Assembly: GCA_902800325.1 (NCBI GenBank)
Contig: CADCDW010000012.1
Coordinates: 16,146 to 54,299, forward strand
Origin: an uncultured Lachnospiraceae bacterium
GTDB taxonomy: Bacteria; Bacillota; Clostridia; Lachnospirales; Lachnospiraceae
Reading direction: 5' to 3'
DNA: 38,154 nucleotides
Shown here: positions 16,245 through 24,639 of the stretch, one piece after another
Layout: every line of letters begins with the position of its first letter
Position numbering within the stretch: the first letter of the stretch is position 1
Made by a program: the position numbers and the translations under genes
The notes under the pieces: model-generated
Seen by the model: the letters and a program-made list of their open reading frames with translations, nothing else
Databases searched by the model: none
Told to the model about the DNA's origin: nothing

Positions 16245-16952
16245 CTACTTCTCAATCTCTTTGTCTGTACGTGGGTCAATTAACTTAACTGCATCAGCAA
16301 CTCTTCCGTACTGTCCACAAGACTTCTCATAAGCAGTATTAGGATCATCACCCTTCTTGATGAAGTCAGTCATCTTACCGAGGTTAACGAACTTATAACC
16401 GATTATTAAATCATCTGCATCCAAAGCTATAGCAGTTACATAACCCTCAGCCATCTCTAAGTAACGAGGTCCCTTTGCAAGTGTACCATACATAGTACCA
16501 ACCTGTGAACGAAGACCCTTACCTAAATCCTCAAGACCTGCACCTATAGCAAGTCCATCCTCTGAGAATGCGCTCTGTGAACGACCATATACTATCTGTA
16601 AGAACAGCTCTCTCATAGCTGTATTGATAGCATCACAAACAAGGTCAGTATTAAGAGCTTCCATAACAGTAAGACCAGGTAAAATCTCTGATGCCATAGC
16701 TGCCGAGTGAGTCATACCCGAACATCCGATAGTCTCTACCAATGCTTCCTGAATGATACCATCCTTAACGTTAAGTGAAAGCTTACATGCTCCCTGCTGT
16801 GGAGCACACCAGCCTATACCGTGTGTAAATCCGGAAATATCTTTTACTTCCTTTGCCTGTACCCATTTTGCTTCTTCAGGGATTGGTGCAGCACCATGAT
16901 GTACGCCCTGAGCAACCGGACACATGTTTTCAACTTCCTTCGTGTAAATCAT
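16245..16952 (-). CDS. Iron-sulfur cluster assembly scaffold protein (NifU/IscU-like)
   Basis: 235-residue member of the IscU/NifU N-terminal family. Candidate cluster ligands lie in GWCAPQQGACKLSLNV, ETIGCSGMTHSAAMASEI and YEKSCGQYGR. It is longer than IscU (about 130), with an N-terminal part CPVAQGVHHGAAPIPEEAKW and an insertion GAGLEDLGKGLRSQVGTM. AAAGGAG lies eight bases before ATG 16952, so the frame extension to 16985 is rejected. It heads the operon with the GGGtGRT gene. No cysteine desulfurase gene is nearby, so it may not be the general assembly scaffold of the cell. Confidence 0.88.
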   Translation of the reverse strand: MIYTKEVENMCPVAQGVHHGAAPIPEEAKWVQAKEVKDISGFTHGIGWCAPQQGACKLSLNVKDGIIQEALVETIGCSGMTHSAAMASEILPGLTVMEALNTDLVCDAINTAMRELFLQIVYGRSQSAFSEDGLAIGAGLEDLGKGLRSQVGTMYGTLAKGPRYLEMAEGYVTAIALDADDLIIGYKFVNLGKMTDFIKKGDDPNTAYEKSCGQYGRVADAVKLIDPRTDKEIEK

Positions 16953-17119
16953 GTCGAAACTCCTTTCAATTATGTAATTTTTCATTAAAATGTTTCCATT
17001 AGTCTTAGGAAAACATCATCATGTCTATTTTCTCACAAACGAAAAAATAAGTCTACTACTTTTTATGCATTTTACAGTCTGTTTTTTAATAAATTTATAT
17101 TCTGTCTTATCTTATATTT

Positions 17120-17473
17120 TTACTTCTTTTCCTTGCCAAGCCTGTTGTCTGATTTTTTGTCATCATCATCAGCAGCAGCATCGTCATCCTTAACTATAGC
17201 TGAACCGGCTTTTTCAACCTCGGCAATTGCATTTGGATGCATCGGGATTCTACAGTGTCTGTCATTACCGAACTCAACTATAACGGTTGTATCATCAACG
17301 ATATCCAACAAAGTTCCGTAAAAACCGCCTGTTGTCATAATAGTGTCGCCGGGTTCCATAGCATTGTGCAAATCTTCCATCTGCTTTTGCTGTTTCTTCT
17401 GAGGTTTGATTATCATAAGATACATAAGTCCCAAGAAGAATGCAAGATAAAGAATTATACCTAAAACGCCCAT
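17120..17473 (-). CDS. yajC: Preprotein translocase accessory subunit YajC
   Basis: 117-residue single-span protein of the Sec translocon accessory complex. It starts MGVLGIILYLAFFLGLMYLM with the membrane helix, then the family signature IIKPQKKQQKQ, MEPGDTIMTTGGFYGTLLDI and DTTVIVEFG. The tail is unusually acidic, DDDAAADDDDKKSDN. AGGAGG lies seven bases before ATG 17473, so the extension to 17506 is excluded. It is downstream of tgt in the same direction, the common tgt-yajC order. Confidence 0.95.
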   Translation of the reverse strand: MGVLGIILYLAFFLGLMYLMIIKPQKKQQKQMEDLHNAMEPGDTIMTTGGFYGTLLDIVDDTTVIVEFGNDRHCRIPMHPNAIAEVEKAGSAIVKDDDAAADDDDKKSDNRLGKEKK

Positions 17474-17621
17474 TTTGTTTCCTCCTAAATATTTATATAA
17501 TCTCACTCAACATATATTATTATAAAAAAGGGAAATATGCAAGTGATTTAATATTTTATACCTTTATTATATTTTTATATACGATTCGCAATTTTGTTAT
17601 AGTTTGTTATAGTTTCAAAGA

Positions 17622-18752
17622 TTACTCTCCACTCTCAAAATCACTTATAAACTTTGCTTTGAACGTAGAAAAGTTATGCTCTTCAATCGCTTTTCTTATG
17701 TCTTCCATCAGGTGATTGTAAAAATAAAGATTATGCAGCACACATAATCTCATGCCCAGCATTTCCTTTGCCTTAAGTAAATGTCTTATATATGCCCTTG
17801 AATATCTTCTACACGCCGGACAGCCACAGCCTTTTTCTATCGGTTCGCTGTCAGTTTCATACTTGGCATTAAATAAATTAATCTTGCCATGGTGAGTATA
17901 TACGTGTCCGTGTCTTCCGTTTCTGGAAGGATATACACAGTCAAAGAAATCGACACCTCTTTCAACAGCCTCAACTATGTTAATCGGTGTTCCGACACCC
18001 ATAAGATATGTAGGTTTATCCTGCGGCAGATAAGGCACAACTGCCTCGATTATACGATACATTTCTTCATGAGTCTCACCAACTGCCAGACCGCCTATGG
18101 CATAACCATCAAGGTTCATTTCGGCTATAGTCTTGGCATGTTCGATTCTTATATCATCAAATACACCACCCTGATTGATACCAAAAAGCATCTGTTTGTT
18201 GTTTATAGTATCCGGCAAAGCATTAAGCCTGTCCATCTCCTTTTTACAGCGCTCAAGCCACCTTGTAGTCCTGTCAACCGAAGGCTGAATATAACTCCTG
18301 TCTGCAACCGAAGGCGGGCACTCATCAAATGCCATCGCAATAGTTGATGCAAGATTGGACTGAATCTCCATACTTTCCTCAGGCCCCATAAATATCTTTC
18401 TGCCGTCTATATGGGAATTAAAATAAACTCCCTCTTCCTTTATCTTACGAAGTCCGGCCAGGGAAAACACCTGAAATCCACCCGAATCTGTAAGTATCGG
18501 CTTGTTCCATGACATAAACTTATGTAAACCGCCTAACTTTTTAACAATCTTATCCCCCGGTCTGACATGCAGGTGATAGGTATTGGAAAGCTGAACCTGT
18601 GTGTCTATACCTTCGAGATCTTCAGTTGATACGGCACCCTTAATCGCTGCAACCGTCCCTACATTCATAAATACAGGAGTCTGTATCACTCCATGAGGAG
18701 TATGAAACTCTCCTCTTTTTGCACTGCCATCTGTTGTAATTAACTTATACAT
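17622..18752 (-). CDS. tgt: Queuine/preQ1 tRNA-guanine transglycosylase
   Basis: 376-residue enzyme that exchanges guanine-34 of GUN-anticodon tRNAs for preQ1 in bacteria. The barrel motifs are complete: THGVIQTPVFM region, LSNTYHLHVRPG, LTDSGGFQVFSL with the catalytic Asp, FDECPPSVADR, GINQGGVFDDIR, GGLAVGE, YLMGVGTP, DCVYPSRNGRHG with the nucleophilic Asp, and the zinc site CGCPACRRYSRAYIRHL. Start at ATG 18752 after GGTGGAG; GTG 18764 is possible. yajC follows after 148 bases. Confidence 0.98.
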   Translation of the reverse strand: MYKLITTDGSAKRGEFHTPHGVIQTPVFMNVGTVAAIKGAVSTEDLEGIDTQVQLSNTYHLHVRPGDKIVKKLGGLHKFMSWNKPILTDSGGFQVFSLAGLRKIKEEGVYFNSHIDGRKIFMGPEESMEIQSNLASTIAMAFDECPPSVADRSYIQPSVDRTTRWLERCKKEMDRLNALPDTINNKQMLFGINQGGVFDDIRIEHAKTIAEMNLDGYAIGGLAVGETHEEMYRIIEAVVPYLPQDKPTYLMGVGTPINIVEAVERGVDFFDCVYPSRNGRHGHVYTHHGKINLFNAKYETDSEPIEKGCGCPACRRYSRAYIRHLLKAKEMLGMRLCVLHNLYFYNHLMEDIRKAIEEHNFSTFKAKFISDFESGE

Positions 18753-18820
18753 ATTCTCCACCACTCATATCATAATTTATTAAAAGAAAATAGAAATATA
18801 CATATTTCAAATTTAGGAAT

Positions 18821-18960
18821 CTATATATCTTCAAACTCCGTCTTTCTTATAGCAAACTCGTCAAACAACGGTAAAATCAATTTGACATAGCCATGTTCAT
18901 TTCCATTTATTATACCACGCTTGACCAAACGATTTCTATATACACTGTTACATCATTTAA
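18821..18960 (-). pseudogene. Frameshifted C-terminal remnant, winged-helix-like
   Basis: Minus strand, one frame reads NRLVKRGIINGNEHGYVKLI followed by LPLFDEFAIRKTEFEDI and a TAG at 18821. Going upstream, that frame stops at 18953, but the neighbouring frame continues as KNFLNDVTVYIE, so joining the frames near 18931-18936 gives a natural-looking helix (DVTVYI-RLVKRGII). The end resembles the C-terminal winged helix of small AAA-type ATP-binding proteins (low certainty). The rest of the gene is missing, apparently replaced by T-rich repeats. There is no start codon or ribosome site. Confidence 0.5.
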
Positions 18961-18965
18961 AAAAA

Positions 18966-19065
18966 TTTTTATCATTTTTATTTGTTTTTATCATTTTGTT
19001 TGTTTTTATCATTTTGTTTGTTTTCTCATTCTTTATTATTTTTATCATTCTTTATTATTTTTATC
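18966..19065. repeat. T-rich tandem repeats of 18-19 bases
   Basis: GTTTTTATCATTTTGTTT is repeated at 18984-19001 and 19002-19019, preceded by a diverged unit and followed by two units of TTTTTATCATTCTTTATTA type. It lies between the gene remnant and the promoter at 19116. Confidence 0.7.
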
Positions 19066-19115
19066 AAAAAGCATTTTTAATGTCAAATAAAACAAGATTT
19101 TTCAACAAAAAAATA

Positions 19116-19144
19116 TGGACTAATTCATAAAATAAAACTATAAT
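19116..19144 (+). promoter_or_regulatory. Promoter of the unknown gene and ABC-2 exporter operon
   Basis: TGGACT, a 17-base spacer and a perfect TATAAT, 31 bases before the ATG at 19176. Confidence 0.6.
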
Positions 19145-19175
19145 AGGCTTTAGTTTAAAAAAGATGAGGTAGATT

Positions 19176-19448
19176 ATGTTCAGAGTCTGGGGAAGAACCG
19201 TAAAGCGCGGTCATATGATAAATGAATATACAGCTTGTATCGAGGACTATACTTTAAACAGAACCAGAAAGGTATATGCCGCACTCGATGAAATATGTGA
19301 AAACCTGCATATTTCCAAGCCATACTGGCTAAACCTTAACCAAAAGGATTTTATAAAGTTTGCCAAAACCCGCTTTACTCAGGACAATTTTATGGATAAG
19401 ATAGAATTTGACTATCTGGAGTTTCAGGTTATAGAAGAAGATTATTAA
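19176..19448 (+). CDS. Small conserved-looking protein, function unknown
   Basis: 90-residue soluble protein, not recognised. It begins MFRVWGRTVKRGHMINEYTA, has a mixed helix/strand composition, and ends acidic (FDYLEFQVIEEDY). The middle (RKVYAALDEICENLHISKPYWL) looks like an amphipathic helix followed by a short loop. GATGAGGTAGATT precedes the ATG, and the -10 lies 31 bases upstream, so it is well supported as a gene. The ABC exporter genes follow after 67 bases on the same strand. Confidence 0.7.
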   Translation: MFRVWGRTVKRGHMINEYTACIEDYTLNRTRKVYAALDEICENLHISKPYWLNLNQKDFIKFAKTRFTQDNFMDKIEFDYLEFQVIEEDY

Positions 19449-19515
19449 ATCATATTTATGTTTAATAAACACAGCTTCAAATGGCTATATGTATAATCAA
19501 GGAGTTATAAAATAT

Positions 19516-20133
19516 ATGTTCAACATTGAAAATATATCTAAAGCATATGGAAAAAATCAGGTTTTAAGTAATGTATCATTTTATGCAAATGAAGGTGAAG
19601 CTGTAGGTATACTCGGAGTAAACGGTTCGGGTAAATCTACACTTCTTTCCTGTATAGTGGAAAAATATGCCGAAACAAACGTCGGATATCTTCCACAGAG
19701 CAATCCTTTGTTTGAAGAACTAAAACCGGTTGACAATATACGAATGTGGTGCAAACTTACTAAGGCTGAAATAATTGAAAGGCTTACCACTCCTCCGCTT
19801 CTTTATCTCGGAATAAATGAATTTATGGATAAACCTGTATCCAAACTATCGGGTGGTATGAAAAAAAGGCTCAGTCTCGCTACTGTACTTATCAACAACC
19901 CTTCCATACTTCTTATGGACGAACCATTTGCAGCTTTGGATCTGCCTGCCAAGCAGGATATACTTATGTATCTGCAAAACTTCAGGGCAAGTGGCGGAAC
20001 GATTATTATCGCATCACATGATGAGGAAATCTTTAACTTCTGTAACAGAGTACTTCTACTTAGAAACGGAAGTCTGATAGATACCAACGAACTTAAACAG
20101 CAAGGCATAAGCTATGTCAATATGCTAAGATAA
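19516..20133 (+). CDS. ABC transporter ATP-binding protein
   Basis: 205-residue ATPase with Walker A GVNGSGKST, Q-loop VGYLPQSNPLF, signature LSGGMKKRLSLA, Walker B ILLMDEPFAALD and switch ASHDEE. It is short for the family because it stops soon after the switch region (no C-terminal extension). AGGAG lies 11 bases before ATG 19516; the ATG at 19489 has no ribosome site. Two ABC-2 permeases follow, so it is likely the motor of a heterodimeric exporter. Confidence 0.92.
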   Translation: MFNIENISKAYGKNQVLSNVSFYANEGEAVGILGVNGSGKSTLLSCIVEKYAETNVGYLPQSNPLFEELKPVDNIRMWCKLTKAEIIERLTTPPLLYLGINEFMDKPVSKLSGGMKKRLSLATVLINNPSILLMDEPFAALDLPAKQDILMYLQNFRASGGTIIIASHDEEIFNFCNRVLLLRNGSLIDTNELKQQGISYVNMLR

Positions 20134-20217
20134 AAGTTATTTTTCTTAATGCGCCCATAATATTTAAAATAATGAATAACAATTTATATATAAGAAATGT
20201 AAAGAGGTAACAAGGTC

Positions 20218-21336
20218 ATGTCTAAAGCCGGACTATTTATTAATTTAATACGCTCTGATTTTAAAAGATTGAAAAAATATCTTCCATCTTTGTTTATCTC
20301 CGTTATTTTAATTCTAACCTTTTTATCTGCTGCCGGAATATATATATCCAAAAATATATACAAAACCAACACTTACGAAACTGTCAGGATAGCTTACTAT
20401 CTTGATGAGGACGGTGACGAAAGATATATAAATTTTGCCGTAGATTATCTGTCAACCATGAAGAGCATGCGTGAAACCTCCAATATCATCGAGGTAAACA
20501 GTATCGAAGAAGGCTACGATTTACTTGACAAAAAAGAAGTTCTCTTTTTTATATATCTTCCTGCCGGTTTTTATGAAGGTATAATGACCGGACACAATCC
20601 TGTGGTCAATCTGGTTGTAAGGGATAACGACAGCATAGCCGCATACATAACCAACGAGCTATTTTTATCACTCGGAAGATATCTTACCGTAGCACAGGCT
20701 GCTATATACAGTGCAATCGATACTTCATGGGTACACGAAATGAGTGATGATGAAGTGGCGCGTGTAAACAATCTTTCCAATAAGGTATTTTTTGAAAAGG
20801 TGGCTGCAAAAGATTCAGTTATAAATGTCGTGGAAGCCACATCAGAAAATAATTATTCTATAAAAAAGCATTATGAGGCAGCGGCTATTATGCTAAGTTT
20901 ATTTTTTATGGCATTTATTTTGATACCTTATATGCAAAGCAGAAGTGCAGGAACCATACACAAGTTAAAGCTCATGCATATAGGCAATCTACACATTTTT
21001 ATAAGCAATCTACTTACTGCTGCCGTCTCACTTTATCTGGTTTATATACCTTGCTATATCGCTATATCATTTTTAAATGAACACATCCATATAGCAGGAT
21101 TGATTACAGTTATCCCTGCGATATCAGTCATTGCTGTCATAGTTGCTTTAGCAGGAAGTTTAAGTAAAAGTGCATTTTCAGGAAATCTGATACTGCTTTT
21201 TACAGCTATAACCATAGCTTATATCGGCGGTGCGATAATACCGGCCGCAATGCTTCCTAAGGTGGTACAAAGCTTGTCAGGCTATATGCCGGGCAGATAT
21301 ATACTTGCTCATATAGCATATTCACTTTTTGGATAG
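20218..21336 (+). CDS. ABC-2 type permease, first subunit
   Basis: 372-residue exporter permease with NatB/YhgE-like topology: an N-terminal helix (YLPSLFISVILILTFLSAAG), an extracellular domain of about 190 residues (RIAYYLDEDGDERYINFAVD start), then five or six helices from AAIMLSLFFMAFILIPYMQS to AITIAYIGGAIIPAAML. AGAGGTAACAAGG precedes the ATG. It overlaps the region just before the second permease, whose ATG lies 13 bases past its stop. The substrate is unknown. Confidence 0.85.
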   Translation: MSKAGLFINLIRSDFKRLKKYLPSLFISVILILTFLSAAGIYISKNIYKTNTYETVRIAYYLDEDGDERYINFAVDYLSTMKSMRETSNIIEVNSIEEGYDLLDKKEVLFFIYLPAGFYEGIMTGHNPVVNLVVRDNDSIAAYITNELFLSLGRYLTVAQAAIYSAIDTSWVHEMSDDEVARVNNLSNKVFFEKVAAKDSVINVVEATSENNYSIKKHYEAAAIMLSLFFMAFILIPYMQSRSAGTIHKLKLMHIGNLHIFISNLLTAAVSLYLVYIPCYIAISFLNEHIHIAGLITVIPAISVIAVIVALAGSLSKSAFSGNLILLFTAITIAYIGGAIIPAAMLPKVVQSLSGYMPGRYILAHIAYSLFG

Positions 21337-21349
21337 GAGTTTATATCAA

Positions 21350-22294
21350 ATGAAAATATATAACAGATTTATCGTTCTATCAAAAAGAATATTTTCAAAG
21401 AAGCTATATATATGTATGCTTATTCTTATCATAGGCTTAACTACTGTCTATAAGTTCTTACCCGAACGCCAGAAAAGCGCAGATATAAAAGTAGGCATAT
21501 ATATGGAGGATAATTCTTCTTATGGTGAAGCTTTTTTAGACGATCTTGCGGAAGCTAATTCACTGTATTACTTTTATACCGTATCAAATCAGGAAAAGCT
21601 TTTATCCGATATAAAATCAGGCTATGCAGAATGCGGTTTTTATATCCCTGACTCATTTTTCGAAGCATTTATCTCAGGTGATTATAATAACAAAATTAAA
21701 CTTTATGTGATTCCTTCAACCACTCTTGCCAATGCGATTTCGGAAACACTTTTTGCTTCCGTTATATCCTCATGCTCAAAAGACATACTCGTAGAAGGTA
21801 CAAAGATGTATAATTATAAGGACGAGCTATCGGATAGAATGGACGCTTACCTTGAAGGCGACGAACTATTTAGAGTTATATCCGCCACTGACGGAAGTTA
21901 TGATTACAAAACCACAGACTACCATATCGACCTTCATATATATGAGCTTATACTTTTGCTTATAATATTTTCAGGCTTGCTGGGATACTACTCTTACGTA
22001 AAGGATGCCGAAGAAAGTATATATATCGCACTGCGAAGCCCTGACAGATTCGTGATAAAAACACTTTATATCTTAACTGCAATACTTCCGGTTACACTGG
22101 TTGGAGTTATATGTGCAATTATAGCCTCTTATAGTGTATCGGTTATTCTTAATATACTTCTATGTGCTGTTTTGGTTCTTGTGTCAACGATTATTTTGAG
22201 CTTTATCATAAAGAAAAGCACCTATCTTACTAAGGTGCTTCCTATGATTATGCTTATTGTGATTGTTATGGTGTTTGTTGGCAGCATTAGATAA
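21350..22294 (+). CDS. ABC-2 type permease, second subunit
   Basis: 314-residue partner of the preceding permease with the same plan: helix KLYICMLILIIGLTTVYKFL, an extracellular domain (DIKVGIYMEDNSSYGEAFLD), then C-terminal helices from ELILLLIIFSGLLGYYSYV to VLPMIMLIVIVMVFVGSI. AGGAG lies nine bases before ATG 21350; the frame extends to a TTG at 21329 without a ribosome site. It completes a three-gene exporter. Confidence 0.82.
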   Translation: MKIYNRFIVLSKRIFSKKLYICMLILIIGLTTVYKFLPERQKSADIKVGIYMEDNSSYGEAFLDDLAEANSLYYFYTVSNQEKLLSDIKSGYAECGFYIPDSFFEAFISGDYNNKIKLYVIPSTTLANAISETLFASVISSCSKDILVEGTKMYNYKDELSDRMDAYLEGDELFRVISATDGSYDYKTTDYHIDLHIYELILLLIIFSGLLGYYSYVKDAEESIYIALRSPDRFVIKTLYILTAILPVTLVGVICAIIASYSVSVILNILLCAVLVLVSTIILSFIIKKSTYLTKVLPMIMLIVIVMVFVGSIR

Positions 22295-22391
22295 ATATTT
22301 CTCTCATCTTTATTTTCATAATTAATTTGTGGTAAATCATTTATTAGAACATTATCATCCCATAATCATATTTATATCTATTTCAACACCA

Positions 22392-22411
22392 CTCTCCCCA
22401 TGCAGGGAGAG
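22392..22411. other. Short hairpin, unassigned
   Basis: CTCTCCC and GGGAGAG face each other around CATGCA, about 98 bases after the exporter operon. There is no following T-run, so it is not a clear terminator. It could be an RNA-stabilising 3' hairpin. Confidence 0.4.
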
Positions 22412-22491
22412 ACTCCTCAGCTTCTATAGAGTATAATTTAAAAAAATTTTATCTATTCTCTATTATAGCAAAGCAAATTCAACTTGTATAT

Positions 22492-22552
22492 AAAAAAACA
22501 ACGGTTCAAGTTTAAAGTCCGTTAAATCGGACACCCTACTTGAACCATTGTT
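22492..22552. terminator. Terminator of the RloAB operon
   Basis: AACAACGGTTCAAG pairs with CTTGAACCATTGTT (one mismatch), and GTCCG pairs with CGGAC inside. On the minus strand it is followed by seven T, 26 bases after the rloB stop. Confidence 0.8.
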
Positions 22553-22577
22553 ATTACTATGATATAATATTAGTTTC

Positions 22578-23276
22578 TCACTTACATAAATAAACAACCT
22601 CATCCAACAAACGTTCAACCAATCCATATACCTTAACCGAAGGATTCATATCCTTAATGTTATAATACATATCAAATCCCTCATCATTCCAATACTTCTC
22701 AAGCTTTTTTGCATTGTCTATAGCTGCACGTATTTTTTCGTTTCCATTACTTCCAAGTATTTTCCCTATAGTTCCTGTTGAAGCTTTTATTTTTGAATCA
22801 TAATCTTCTACTCCTATGTATTCACTCATCGTATTCATAATACTTCTTTTATCAACATTTTTACCCGGTTCAAGAATTTGAAAATGCATAAGCAACCACG
22901 TTTCAAACAAAAGATTAGAATAATCCAAAACATAATTATTGTCAGATTCTTTCATTAATGCTATAACTTCTTGTATATTATCCGGTGCATCACAATCAAA
23001 CACCAAATGCTTTTCATAATATAAATACTTACTTGCGTTTTCTTCACTCGACAAATATTCTTCAGCAAAATTATATACCCTCATAGCATTACCCTCAGCA
23101 TTTATTGTCTTTATTACTATATCTGAATATTTTTCATGTGCATTATTATCTATATATTTTCTGAAGTAATCCAAATAATTTAACTCTGTTACGCCCTCAC
23201 AAAATATTAAAAGTTTTCCTGCATTTTCAGGTCTTGGATTTATTATCTTTCTTTCTCCATTCACTAATCTCGCCAT
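22578..23276 (-). CDS. rloB: RloB-family protein (AbiLii-like phage-defence effector)
   Basis: 232-residue protein of the RloB family, thought to carry a TOPRIM-like nuclease fold. LLIFCEGVTELNYLDYF has the conserved Glu, HLVFDCDAPDN the DxD acids, and SNLLFETWLLMHF the typical mid-protein signature. The C-terminus has NAKKLEKYW. It overlaps the upstream ATPase gene by 13 bases, so the two are translated together. Known pairs of this type (RloA/RloB; lactococcal AbiLi/AbiLii) block phage infection. ATG 23276 is preferred over GTG 23282. A terminator follows directly. Confidence 0.88.
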   Translation of the reverse strand: MARLVNGERKIINPRPENAGKLLIFCEGVTELNYLDYFRKYIDNNAHEKYSDIVIKTINAEGNAMRVYNFAEEYLSSEENASKYLYYEKHLVFDCDAPDNIQEVIALMKESDNNYVLDYSNLLFETWLLMHFQILEPGKNVDKRSIMNTMSEYIGVEDYDSKIKASTGTIGKILGSNGNEKIRAAIDNAKKLEKYWNDEGFDMYYNIKDMNPSVKVYGLVERLLDEVVYLCK

Positions 23277-24556
23277 AACCACTCACCCGCCATTTCCTCA
23301 TAAGCATTTTCCGTAAAAACGGGTATTGCACCATACTTTCCTGCCATATAATCCTTTGCGAAGCTTGCGTCCGATCTTGCTTTTATATCTGCTAATGTAT
23401 ATAAATTTGATGCTCCCATTTTGTCCTTTTCTACAAATGCTATCTCATCTCTTCTGAATTGCTTTCTGTTCATCAATGATAAATCATGTGTGGTAAATAT
23501 CAGCTGTGCCGACGTATTTAATTTACTCTGGAACAAATCCACTATGAATTTTGTCAGAGCCGGATGTAGTCTCGCAGATAGCTCATCTACTATGAATACT
23601 CCACCATCTTCAATTATATTAAGTATATATTGTATAAATGATATATATCTGTTTGTGCCGGATGACTCCATAGACAGTTCAAACTTTTCCTGTCCTACAA
23701 CATTTCCGTTTTTATCATAGACATCATGTATAGTTTTTACCTCATAAGGATATCTTTCTTTAGTATTTTCATCATTGTTTTCTTCAACACTTAGTCCGGT
23801 GATACCTAAATCGGCAACCTTGATAAACTTCTCAATTACCTTCTTATATTTCCCGTCATCTACTATTCTTTTTGAAATTTGAACTTTGGAAATAAGACCT
23901 TTGACACTGCCCTCAAGTATCAATTCAAAATGTACATTAAATTTGTATCTCAAATAATTCTTTAAATTATCAACTATTCCCTTTACCTCACCTTTGGCAA
24001 AATAATCCAAGGCTCCTATATACAACCTGTCCATTCCCAGCCTATCAATTTTATTTAACTCCTTCTCATATCTTTTTCCCATGATAATCTTATCATTTTT
24101 TCGCTCGTAAACCATTTTATCATCAGCAAAAAGCCATTCTTCTTTAATTTCAAATCTTTTCTCTTGAGGGATGTCTTGTATAATAAAACCATACTGTATC
24201 GTTTGATTATTAGACTTAAATAATATTTCAAATTCCGATTCATTATTTTTTGGATTACTCAACTTAAATGTACTTCGTTTCACATTTATCATCCTGTCTC
24301 CTATATTAATTTCATCATTTTTATTTCCTGCATCAAAGAACTGATTATACACGAAGCACTCAAAATAATAAATCGCACTTATCAGATTTGACTTTCCACT
24401 CGCATTTTTTCCATATATCGCTAACGTTTTGATTGCCTTGTTTTTACCATTACCCAAAACATGGCTTGTCATATCCTTATATGAAACCGCTCTCATATCC
24501 AATATTATTTCATCTCTAAAGGATGAAAAATTCTTCACTCTAAACATTATAAGCAT
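23264..24556 (-). CDS. rloA: RloA-family AAA ATPase (AbiLi-like, phage defence)
   Basis: 430-residue OLD/AAA_15-type ATPase. FRVKNFSSFRDEIILDM opens the domain, with Walker A IYGKNASGKSN near 48, a signature-like SMESSGTNRYISF, Walker B VFIVDELSARLHP and TTHDLSLMNRKQF near the end. No TOPRIM domain is attached, as expected where the partner RloB supplies it. GGAG lies eight bases before ATG 24556. A promoter with perfect TATAAT lies at 24611-24639, and its -35 is within a 20-base palindrome. The activity is inferred by family: the ATPase senses infection and licenses the RloB nuclease. Confidence 0.9.
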   Translation of the reverse strand: MLIMFRVKNFSSFRDEIILDMRAVSYKDMTSHVLGNGKNKAIKTLAIYGKNASGKSNLISAIYYFECFVYNQFFDAGNKNDEINIGDRMINVKRSTFKLSNPKNNESEFEILFKSNNQTIQYGFIIQDIPQEKRFEIKEEWLFADDKMVYERKNDKIIMGKRYEKELNKIDRLGMDRLYIGALDYFAKGEVKGIVDNLKNYLRYKFNVHFELILEGSVKGLISKVQISKRIVDDGKYKKVIEKFIKVADLGITGLSVEENNDENTKERYPYEVKTIHDVYDKNGNVVGQEKFELSMESSGTNRYISFIQYILNIIEDGGVFIVDELSARLHPALTKFIVDLFQSKLNTSAQLIFTTHDLSLMNRKQFRRDEIAFVEKDKMGASNLYTLADIKARSDASFAKDYMAGKYGAIPVFTENAYEEMAGEWLWRD

Positions 24557-24610
24557 ATCATCAACTCCATTTTCAAATATTTACGAAGTATTTTTCGATT
24601 ATTTAATGTA

Positions 24611-24639
24611 ATTATATTAATATTCAAGTAAAAAATCAA
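24611..24639 (-). promoter_or_regulatory. Promoter of rloA-rloB
   Basis: On the minus strand TTGATT and a perfect TATAAT are spaced by 17 bases; transcription would start near 24604. The -35 hexamer falls inside one arm of the palindrome 24632-24676. Confidence 0.65.

Larger units (their letters stand above)
18753..19175. other. Intergenic region with gene remnant, T-rich repeats and promoter
   Basis: No intact gene. It holds a frameshifted coding remnant on the minus strand (18821-18960), T-rich 18-19-base tandem repeats (18966-19065) and a good plus-strand promoter (19116-19144). Confidence 0.7.

Noticed and set aside
18966-19065. Possible CRISPR or terminator in the T-rich repeats
   Set aside because: Low-complexity 18-19-bp tandem units without spacers or dyad symmetry.
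22392-22411. Terminator of the plus-strand exporter operon
   Set aside because: The hairpin is good, but no T-run follows on the plus strand, so it is listed only as an unassigned hairpin.
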